Assembly (NCBI GenBank): GCA_946886255.1
Contig: CAMPIG010000014.1
Span: forward strand, 1 to 27,592
DNA length: 27,592 nt
Direction: 5' to 3'
DNA from: an uncultured Cellvibrio sp.
GTDB taxonomy: Bacteria > Pseudomonadota > Gammaproteobacteria > Pseudomonadales > Cellvibrionaceae
Of this stretch, positions 8,183 to 14,525 are shown piece after piece. The notes beneath the pieces were generated by a model. It was not told the DNA's origin. It did not search any database and saw only the letters and a program-made list of their open reading frames with translations. A program made the translations under genes and the position numbers. The stretch's first letter is position 1. Each line of letters starts with the position of its first letter.

Positions 8183-8755
8183 ATGAAAAACTCAGCGCTA
8201 TTAGTTTTAGACGTGATAAATGACATAACCCATAAAGACGGAGCGTATGCAAGAGAGGGATATTACAATCAAGTCACGAGTAAAAGCTTAATATTGAATA
8301 TAAACAAAGTTATTGATCGGGCAAGAGTCGAGAAAATTCCTGTGATCTTTGTGAAAATTGGATATTCTGAAAAATATTATGAGTGTCCTACCCGATCCAA
8401 GCTTCTGGAAGTTGCAAAAAAGGAAAGACGTCTACTGTTAAACACTTGGGCAACAGAATTTCATGCTGAGCTGAATCGAAACGCCGACGACATAACTATT
8501 ACGAAGAATAGGATCAGCCCATTTTATGGCACTAATCTAGATCTAATCCTAGCACGGCAGAACATTAAGACCCTTATCCTTACGGGCGTATCTACCGAAT
8601 TCGTTGTTCTCTCGGCGGCACGAGAGGCGCATGATAGGGATTATGGAGTGCTTGTCATTGAAGACGCTGTTGTTGCGATAGATGATGAAGCACATCAGGC
8701 CGCAATTAACACTATCAGGAAAACAGCCGACCTTACATCAACAAACGCTCTATAA
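8183..8755 (+). CDS. Isochorismatase-fold hydrolase lacking the catalytic cysteine
   Basis: A 190-residue isochorismatase-like (cysteine hydrolase superfamily) protein. ALLVLDVINDI carries the active-site Asp10. ITKNRISPFYGTNL carries the conserved Lys108. At the third position, the usual GVxTNxCVxSTxRDA motif reads GVSTEFVVLSAAREA, so the nucleophilic cysteine is Val141. Known: amidase members (nicotinamidase, carbamoylsarcosinase) need the cysteine, while isochorismatases such as EntB and PhzD work without it by acid catalysis on a vinyl ether. This protein may therefore be a non-amidase hydrolase or lyase (inference). The ATG at 8183 follows GGAGAGAGG, which overlaps the end of the GAPDH gene, so the two are probably translationally coupled. 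It is followed 10 bases later by the cupin. Confidence 0.8.
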   Translation: MKNSALLVLDVINDITHKDGAYAREGYYNQVTSKSLILNINKVIDRARVEKIPVIFVKIGYSEKYYECPTRSKLLEVAKKERRLLLNTWATEFHAELNRNADDITITKNRISPFYGTNLDLILARQNIKTLILTGVSTEFVVLSAAREAHDRDYGVLVIEDAVVAIDDEAHQAAINTIRKTADLTSTNAL

Positions 8756-8765
8756 GGAATCCTCT

Positions 8766-9134
8766 ATGAACAATCCAGGACAACCTACATCGGTGAACAT
8801 AACAAGCATTCTCGACAACTCCGCAAATATAAACTGGGAGCAGCATAACGCTCTTGGTCGATCTGGGGCGGAAATATCAAGGCTGTATCGCGAAGAGAAT
8901 TCGGGTCAGCAGGTAGCGTTGATAAGATGCGTGCCAGGAGCAATGGCCGAAAAACATGTTCACACGGGGCATGAAACATTTGTAATTCTTGAAGGCGATT
9001 TCCAGGATGAATCGGGAGTTTTCAAAAAAGGAGATATAGTTGTTTATCCGCCGAACTCCTCTCATAGCTGGAGATCGAACACCGGCGCAATTATTTTGGC
9101 GGTATGGGGTGGACGAGTTACTGCATCGGTATAG
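8766..9134 (+). CDS. Small single-domain cupin (ChrR-like metal-binding cupin)
   Basis: A 122-residue single cupin domain. The metal site is readable as His64-x-His66-x3-Glu70 in KHVHTGHETF and His100 in NSSHSW. FVILEGDF and FKKGDIVVYPP are the two conserved cupin motifs. The start at 8766 is preceded by AAGGAA, which overlaps the stop of the previous gene; the upstream in-frame ATG at 8682 lies inside that gene and is unlikely. Such small cupins are isomerases, dioxygenases, hydratase-like enzymes or sensors. In bacilysin synthesis a cupin (BacB) isomerises an intermediate, but no specific equivalence is claimed. Position five of eight in the operon suggests a catalytic role in the same pathway. 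Confidence 0.85.
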   Translation: MNNPGQPTSVNITSILDNSANINWEQHNALGRSGAEISRLYREENSGQQVALIRCVPGAMAEKHVHTGHETFVILEGDFQDESGVFKKGDIVVYPPNSSHSWRSNTGAIILAVWGGRVTASV

Positions 9135-9153
9135 CTTGATCAGGGGATAAAAT

Positions 9154-11148
9154 ATGGAAGATGTAGTGATTAATGGCAGAGTGCTATTTCTAGCATCCGA
9201 TTATGTAAAAATCGTATGCCAGACTTCTGTAAAAGACATCAGTCTAAGCAGGGCATTGCCTCTCCGAGATGATATTTCGACGGATGAGATAACACCAATG
9301 CGAGCACTCGCGTTCTTCGATCAACGGATAGGATCGTACGTGTATACTGGATTGTCAGCTTCTGGGCTATTTCCTATACGAGAAAACGCTATAATAGAAT
9401 CGAATTTTTCCGTGGTAGTAGCAGGTAAAAGATACGGTAAAGGTTCATCAAGAGAGCATAGTCCTCTTGCTGAAAAACACGCAGGAATAAAAATTGTAAT
9501 AGCCGAAAGCTTTGAAAGAATATATAGACAAAATGCCGATAACATTGGACTGTTAACTTCTACAGACTTTCTTTTGCTTGACAAGATCGCGCGGCGTGAA
9601 CCGATTGCGATGCAAGAATTCACGAAAGATAGGGACCCCTTTACTGCCAGTGTCATAGCGTCTGGCGGCTTACTAAATTATTTTTTAATCAATTTCAAAA
9701 GAAATGATTTTATCAAGAATGATATAAATATAGCGCGCTCCAAGAAACCATTGACGATTTATGAAAAGATAGTCAACAGACATATGGTTAATTCTTACGG
9801 CGCAGATAATTCTGATATTCAGGGCTCTTTCGTGAGGCCAGATTTCAGGTTTTTTCACGAATACTATACTGGAATGATAGCCGATTTGCTTTTTGGTAAC
9901 GTTCAGCGTCCAACTTCCGTTTTTGATCCTTCCTCAATTATAGCGTTCGAAGATCACTTATCTTATATGCATAAAAGCGAAATGCATCTAAAAAATAACT
10001 TGATCAATGATCTTAATAATCTAACCTCCATACATAGGAGGTTTGTGGAGCGATTTGACTTGCAGAGCCACGGGGCTCTAGATTCAGGCGAGGGCTCAGA
10101 AGGTATATCCCATTCCTTGATGCTGGAGCGCTATACCTTGCCCGGACAGCTAATAATAGGTACGGATTCCCATACACCTCATAGCGGAGCCATTGGAGCT
10201 GTAGCCTTCGGTGTTGGTTCTACTGCAATGGCTAGTAGTTTAATTACAGGCATTACAAAGATAGGAACGTACGATTGTATCAAGATATGTCTGTTTGGGC
10301 AGTTGCAAAATGGTGTTACAGCCAAAGACCTGATTTTGACCTTGCTCGCGCGCGAAGACGTGCGAGCGGGAGTAGCAGTTGGAAAAGTTATTGAGTACGT
10401 AGGTCCTGCTATTTCAATGCTATCCATTGATGAGCGTGCCACGCTAACGAATATGACTGCTGAACTTGGTGGGTTTACTGGAATCATTGCTCCAGATGAA
10501 AAAGCTAAGGAATTTATTCGTGACCAACGAGGTTATTCCATCGAAATCGAAGAATGGATGCACAGCGACCCTGATGCTGTATACGCTTACGAAATCCACC
10601 TTGATTGTTCTAATATTTCTCCTATGTTGGCAATGCCGGGAGACCCAGGAAATGGAGTCTGCATAAAGGACCTTACCCAAGAAATACATATAGATATTGC
10701 TTATGGTGGCTCCTGCACAGCAGGAAAACGAGACGATTTCAATCAATATTATTCAGTTCTGGCCTGGGCACTAAAGAACAATCTGCACGTACATCGAAAG
10801 GTCCGGTTGTTTCTTCAATTCAGTACGCTGGATGTTAAAAAGTACTGTGAGGAGAAAGGCTATATCGACGTTTTTAGAGCGGCCGGTGCGGAGCTGCTAA
10901 TGCCTGCTTGTGGCTCATGCGCGAACTGCGGCCCCGGCGCCTCGACCAATGACAAACAAATCACAATAAGTGCGATTAACCGGAACTTCCCTGGACGCTC
11001 TGGCCCTGGACAAGTCTGGCTGGCTAGTCCGTTTACTGTGGCAGCTAGTGCCATTGCAGGGAAGATTGTTTCATTCAATGAACTAGAACAAATGAAGCAC
11101 GAGGCACTATTGGCAATAGCCAACGAAATACAATCCACAACGATATGA
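9154..11148 (+). CDS. Aconitase/3-isopropylmalate dehydratase-family isomerase, single chain (LeuD-like then LeuC-like)
   Basis: A 664-residue [4Fe-4S] hydro-lyase. Residues about 30-180 form the swivel (LeuD-like) domain, with GKGSSREHSPLAEKHAGI at 95-112 and ADNIGLL. Residues from about 225 form the LeuC-like catalytic part, with GTDSHTPHSGAIGAVAFGVG. The cluster ligands are Cys521 in GGSCTAGKRDDF and Cys586/Cys589 in ACGSCANC, with an extra Cys592. FPGRSGPGQVWLASP near the end matches the LeuC C-terminal signature. Known family chemistry is dehydration-rehydration moving a hydroxyl between neighbouring carbons of a tricarboxylic or malate-type acid. The domain order is the reverse of AcnA and resembles AcnB without its N-terminal HEAT domain. 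The substrate is unknown. The start at 9154 is supported by AGGGGAT. Seventh gene of the operon, 13 bases before the exporter. Confidence 0.85.
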   Translation: MEDVVINGRVLFLASDYVKIVCQTSVKDISLSRALPLRDDISTDEITPMRALAFFDQRIGSYVYTGLSASGLFPIRENAIIESNFSVVVAGKRYGKGSSREHSPLAEKHAGIKIVIAESFERIYRQNADNIGLLTSTDFLLLDKIARREPIAMQEFTKDRDPFTASVIASGGLLNYFLINFKRNDFIKNDINIARSKKPLTIYEKIVNRHMVNSYGADNSDIQGSFVRPDFRFFHEYYTGMIADLLFGNVQRPTSVFDPSSIIAFEDHLSYMHKSEMHLKNNLINDLNNLTSIHRRFVERFDLQSHGALDSGEGSEGISHSLMLERYTLPGQLIIGTDSHTPHSGAIGAVAFGVGSTAMASSLITGITKIGTYDCIKICLFGQLQNGVTAKDLILTLLAREDVRAGVAVGKVIEYVGPAISMLSIDERATLTNMTAELGGFTGIIAPDEKAKEFIRDQRGYSIEIEEWMHSDPDAVYAYEIHLDCSNISPMLAMPGDPGNGVCIKDLTQEIHIDIAYGGSCTAGKRDDFNQYYSVLAWALKNNLHVHRKVRLFLQFSTLDVKKYCEEKGYIDVFRAAGAELLMPACGSCANCGPGASTNDKQITISAINRNFPGRSGPGQVWLASPFTVAASAIAGKIVSFNELEQMKHEALLAIANEIQSTTI

Positions 11149-11161
11149 AGGACAAGCTGTT

Positions 11162-12436
11162 ATGAAAGAGGAACGCTCAAATCGTAGACACCGATGGAAA
11201 GTTCTGGGGACCGGAGTTCTTGCGAACGCAGTTTTTTCTGCTGCGTTTCAAGGCTTACCCACTACTGCCATATTTATGCGAACAGGTTATGAAATCTCTA
11301 CGGGCGAGGTCGGCGTAATTATAGGTTTGATGGGGCTTGGTATTGCGATCAGTGAATTACCTTGGGGAATTTTGACTGATAGGTGGGGTGATCGGCTGGT
11401 ACTACTGATGGGATTGGCTGGCATTTTGACCACCTTCTTAATTTTATCCGCTTTCCTTACACCAGACGGGAAGACTATACCAAGCTACACTCTTGTCGGG
11501 ATAAGTATGTTTTTTCTAGGAGCTTTAGGAGGAAGCATAAATGGCTCAAGCGGAAGGGCAATTTCCTTCTGGTTTGATGATAAAGAACGAGGGCTCGCCA
11601 TGAGTATCAGACAAACCGCGGTGCCTCTCGGCGGCGGGTTGGGCGCAATTTTCCTGCCAGTCCTTGCAACAAAATATGGATTCGCTGAGGTATTTGGAGC
11701 GCTCGCTGCTGGCGCTGGCGCTGCTTTATATCTTGCCTGGTTGTGGGTATATGATCCAGCTGTATCTCTCAACCCGGCGAGGATTGATACTAAGAATAAA
11801 AATGTTATACGGTTAGAAAACCCTCTCAAAGATCTTCAAACATGGAAAATAGCTGTTGCTATAGGGGTGTTATGCGGACCGCAATTCGCCATCCTGACGT
11901 TTGGGTCCATATTTTTTCACGACGTCTTCGGGGCTGGAATCATGTTCATTGGTATCGCGTTCATGATAATCCAGATCGGAGCCATAGTATCTCGAATCTG
12001 GAGTGGAATGTGGACAGACAAACACGGAAATCGAAAGCAGTATTTACGTTATTGCAGTTTTATAAGCGCATCATTGTTCTGCGTCACTGCCATCATCTGC
12101 GCCATTTCCGAAAGCGCGCATTATAATGCAAACGATATTTTAATTTATATGGCCCCTTGCTTTGTTATTACAGGGATTGTGGTTTCAGCATGGCATGGGG
12201 TCGCGTTTGCTGAACTAATCTCCGTATCTGGGAAGCAAAAATCTGGCACTGCACTAGGGATGGCGAACTCATGTGTTTTTGCTTTTTATTTTATTGTTCC
12301 AAGTTCAATTCCTCTCATCCTCAGTGCTTCTTCATGGTCGATTGTCTGGTTTGTTTCTGCATTATTATGCATCGTTGCAGTGCTGTTGCTGCCACGCTAC
12401 TCCCCTATAGAAAACAGACTATGCGAGCAAACATGA
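11162..12436 (+). CDS. Major facilitator superfamily transporter, probable product exporter
   Basis: A 424-residue integral inner-membrane protein with about 12 hydrophobic segments in two halves and a charged loop near residue 210 (DTKNKNVIRLENPLKDL). The MFS signature GILTDRWGDRLVLLMG lies after the second helix (about 69-84), with its echo SGMWTDKHGNRKQY in the second half. Known: MFS carriers move small molecules by proton or substrate gradients. As the last gene of a biosynthetic-type operon next to a TetR gene, it most likely exports the product or gives self-protection (inference). The start has GAAGGA about 10 bases upstream. It ends 10 bases from the convergent tetR stop, leaving no room for a separate terminator. 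Confidence 0.9.
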   Translation: MKEERSNRRHRWKVLGTGVLANAVFSAAFQGLPTTAIFMRTGYEISTGEVGVIIGLMGLGIAISELPWGILTDRWGDRLVLLMGLAGILTTFLILSAFLTPDGKTIPSYTLVGISMFFLGALGGSINGSSGRAISFWFDDKERGLAMSIRQTAVPLGGGLGAIFLPVLATKYGFAEVFGALAAGAGAALYLAWLWVYDPAVSLNPARIDTKNKNVIRLENPLKDLQTWKIAVAIGVLCGPQFAILTFGSIFFHDVFGAGIMFIGIAFMIIQIGAIVSRIWSGMWTDKHGNRKQYLRYCSFISASLFCVTAIICAISESAHYNANDILIYMAPCFVITGIVVSAWHGVAFAELISVSGKQKSGTALGMANSCVFAFYFIVPSSIPLILSASSWSIVWFVSALLCIVAVLLLPRYSPIENRLCEQT

Positions 12437-12446
12437 TCCCAGATAG

Positions 12447-13019
12447 TTATTCCTTTCCTTGTTTAATTAAGGTTTCAACATATTTCCATGAGGATTCAAC
12501 TTGTGCATGAACCTCTTTTGATTTACCCAAGATATTAGCATTTACCGTTAAACCATCCAGAAGTATTAGAATATGATATGAAAGCTCTTCCGAATATACG
12601 CCCAAGTCACGAAGAATATCAGCGATAGTATTTAAGAGCCACAGCTTATGAGCTTTACTTATCTCTCTAATTTTTTTGTTATCAGTAACGCTGAATTCTT
12701 CGGATGCTTTTATAAACATGCAGCTGTTGAAGTCCTTCTGCTTCATCCAATTTTCATACCAAGTGAATATGGCATACAATCGCTTTCGAGGTGTGGTGGC
12801 GGAATTAATGCTTTCAAGAATTTTTTCTCGTATGAGCTGATCTCTATTTTCCAACACTTTTTCAATAAGCTCCTCTTTAGAAATGAAATATTTATAGAAT
12901 GTCATTTTGGCTACATTTGACTCAGCGATAATTCTATCTATCCCGATGACATGGTAGCCTCTCTCGGAAAATAATTTAGTTGCTGTAGCTAATATTGCAT
13001 TTTCTTTTACACTTCTCAT
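12447..13019 (-). CDS. TetR/AcrR-family transcriptional regulator of the cluster
   Basis: A 190-residue TetR-family repressor. The N-terminal helix-turn-helix is at about residues 27-46 (IDRIIAESNVAKMTFYKYF), preceded by ILATATKLFSERGYHVIG. The remaining all-helical part is the expected ligand and dimer domain. Its promoter region holds a perfect TATAAT on the minus strand (13072-13067) overlapping the TACAGA-N4-TCTGTA operator at 13071-13086, so autorepression is likely. An identical-type operator precedes the eight-gene operon. A ligand, perhaps the product or an intermediate, would release both; that is inference. It is convergent with the MFS gene and divergent from the HDO gene. The ribosome site is AGGG. 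Confidence 0.9.
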   Translation of the reverse strand: MRSVKENAILATATKLFSERGYHVIGIDRIIAESNVAKMTFYKYFISKEELIEKVLENRDQLIREKILESINSATTPRKRLYAIFTWYENWMKQKDFNSCMFIKASEEFSVTDNKKIREISKAHKLWLLNTIADILRDLGVYSEELSYHILILLDGLTVNANILGKSKEVHAQVESSWKYVETLIKQGKE

Positions 13020-13066
13020 TTTTTAAACCCTAAATAGAAATAATTTTGTAATAATATTATGCTGCT

Positions 13067-13072
13067 ATTATA
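13067..13072 (-). promoter_or_regulatory. -10 element of the tetR promoter
   Basis: The minus strand reads TATAAT directly after TG, about 50 bases upstream of the tetR start codon, and overlaps the operator edge. The -35 region (AATACA at 13095-13090) is weak. Confidence 0.45.
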
Positions 13073-13086
13073 CAGAAGAGTCTGTA
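13071..13086. promoter_or_regulatory. TetR-type operator, copy 2 (TACAGA-N4-TCTGTA)
   Basis: TACAGAAGAGTCTGTA, followed on the plus strand by TATT, matches the site at 2957-2972 in both arms and in the following bases. It lies between the divergent tetR and HDO genes, overlaps the tetR -10, and is 49 bases from the HDO start, much as copy 1 is 44 bases from the first operon gene. Confidence 0.75.
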
Positions 13087-13135
13087 TATTGTATTCTTTC
13101 ACATTCTTTTTTACGGCATAAAGCAGGGAAAATTT

Positions 13136-13996
13136 ATGGCCACTTATTATACCAACCCGAGAAAGCACGTGGTGCATGAACTGGAGCGCGTAACTTCCGC
13201 AGAAATATGGGTCGAAAATGGAAAATTCATTGATAACCTAAAAAAGAGGATTTTGGCGCACCCATTATTCAAATCTCCCGCATTAAAGATGCTCAATGAA
13301 GGCAAAGCTGATCTTTCGACTGTCAAAACAATTCATCTGGATTATCGATTCGCGATCGTAAAGATTTTCACAGATGCATTGCTGATGGCTCAGTTCCTGG
13401 CGCGGGATATTGAGCACTGGCTACCACCATCAAGTAAGATCGGACCTCGCTTTCTCTTGACGCTTAATTTACTCGATGAAATTGGATTTTCACCGAATCG
13501 AGCAGATAGCCATTATTACTGTGGAAATATTAGAAGAGCCCACTATCCCCTATACGAAGATGTGCTGGATCAGTTGGGAGTTTCAGTTGACGAGAGAGAG
13601 AAGCACAAGGCAAGCCAGCATGCAATCAAGCTCAAAACAAAACTGGAAGACACGTATACGGATTATTTGAGCTTGGTAGCGCTGCTAGCGATAGCGGAAC
13701 AGCAAGTTATAGTTTTTAGTCCTGCCTTGAAACGATCGTTAGTCCAACTAGGTCTGGATGTTTCCACAGGATACTATTATGTTCATGGAACGTCCACAGA
13801 CGAGTCGCTATCTGCTGCGGATGATGACCATGAGAATGACCTCTGGTTACTCCTTCAACAAGCAATGCGTCAGGATGAGATGCCTAGAATTGAGGAGATG
13901 TGCCTCTCATATTGTGATCTGTGGATGGAATTTTGGCGTCATCATGCGCCCAAGGAAGAGTTAGGCTCATCTGAAAGGTCGGAAAAGTGCTATTAG
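13136..13996 (+). CDS. Haem-oxygenase-like (HDO/TenA-type) putative diiron oxygenase
   Basis: A 286-residue all-helical protein of the iron-containing redox / haem-oxygenase-like diiron family (relatives include BesC, UndA, CADD and the SznF central domain). Candidate ligands are Glu115 in LLDEIGF, His136 in RAHYPLYEDVLDQLG, Glu188 in AIAEQQV, and His217, Asp229-231 and His232 in YYYVHG...DDDHENDLW. The spacing between Glu115 and His136, and between His217 and His232, is longer than in the characterised members, so ligand calls are tentative. Known chemistry in the family includes oxidative C-C cleavage, desaturation and N-oxygenation of amino-acid substrates. The start is supported by CAGGG upstream. 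It is transcribed away from tetR under the shared operator, so it likely belongs to the same pathway. Confidence 0.75.
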   Translation: MATYYTNPRKHVVHELERVTSAEIWVENGKFIDNLKKRILAHPLFKSPALKMLNEGKADLSTVKTIHLDYRFAIVKIFTDALLMAQFLARDIEHWLPPSSKIGPRFLLTLNLLDEIGFSPNRADSHYYCGNIRRAHYPLYEDVLDQLGVSVDEREKHKASQHAIKLKTKLEDTYTDYLSLVALLAIAEQQVIVFSPALKRSLVQLGLDVSTGYYYVHGTSTDESLSAADDDHENDLWLLLQQAMRQDEMPRIEEMCLSYCDLWMEFWRHHAPKEELGSSERSEKCY

Positions 13997-14090
13997 GTGC
14001 GACAGCCACAACCAATGCGTAACTGGTGGAATGAATGCCCTCCCCTTCGGTTCTTGACTAAGGAAAATGATTTAAGGAGACCGCAGCATA

Positions 14091-14420
14091 GAGGATTCTT
14101 TTAAACAAGCCTATGAAACGCAACAAAGCAATCTACAGGTGCAAGATGAAGGACAGGTAATGCGAATTCTACCTGACAATAACGATGGCTCCAGGCACTA
14201 GAGATTTTTCTTGCGCTTGGGTAGCGGTCAAACGCTGTTGGTTGCCCATAATATTGATCTGGCGCCGAGGGTTTCCGCTATCGCGGTGGGTGACGCTGTT
14301 AAGTTTTATGGCGAATATGAATGGAATAACAAAGGCGGCGTTATGCATTGGACACATCGCGACCCCAGGAATAAACACGCGCATGGCTGGTTGATGCATA
14401 AAGGCACAAAGTACGAATAA
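14091..14420 (+). pseudogene. DUF3465-family protein remnant, 5' truncated with an in-frame amber codon
   Basis: Reading plus-strand frame 14091 gives EDSFKQAYETQQSNLQVQ, then RILPDNNDGSRH, a TAG at 14199-14201, then RFFLRLGSGQTLLVAHNIDLAPRV and EYEWNNKGGVMHWTHRDP to a natural TAA. This is the conserved DUF3465 body (a small secreted protein family of unknown function). The TAG stands where relatives as I remember them have Gln (SRHQRF), one base from CAG. The expected N-terminal signal peptide is absent: an in-frame stop lies at 14073 and no ATG follows; AAGGAG at 14074-14079 is followed by ATA at 14088. So the gene is both 5' truncated and nonsense-interrupted. It marks where native chromosome resumes beside the AT-rich cluster. 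Confidence 0.75.
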
Positions 14421-14458
14421 ATTACCGCTGATGCTGCAATAAACAACCAACGAATCTC

Positions 14459-14476
14459 ATGTCATAACCCTGTCAC
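14459..14476 (+). promoter_or_regulatory. Pho box (PhoB-binding site) upstream of phoD
   Basis: The sequence ATGTCATAACCCTGTCAC has two TGTCA units spaced by exactly 11 bases, matching the PhoB consensus CTGTCATAAAWCTGTCAY at most positions. It lies 50 bases before the start of the PhoD-type phosphatase, so phosphate-starvation control is expected. Confidence 0.75.
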
Positions 14477-14525
14477 GCTTCCCCCCGATACTTCAAGGCT
14501 TTGATTATTTTTGGGGAATGCTCAC

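Larger units (their letters stand above)
13997..14525. other. Right border of the cluster: no intact gene
   Basis: This stretch holds about 95 bases of unassigned sequence after the HDO gene, then the DUF3465 pseudogene (14091-14420), then the phoD promoter region with its Pho box. Base composition changes here from the AT-rich cluster to the more GC-rich chromosome. No transposase, integrase or terminal repeat was found. Confidence 0.5.

Noticed and set aside
14211..14420. A complete 69-residue gene starting at 14211
   Set aside because: The ATG is internal to the DUF3465 body; homologous residues continue upstream on the other side of the TAG.
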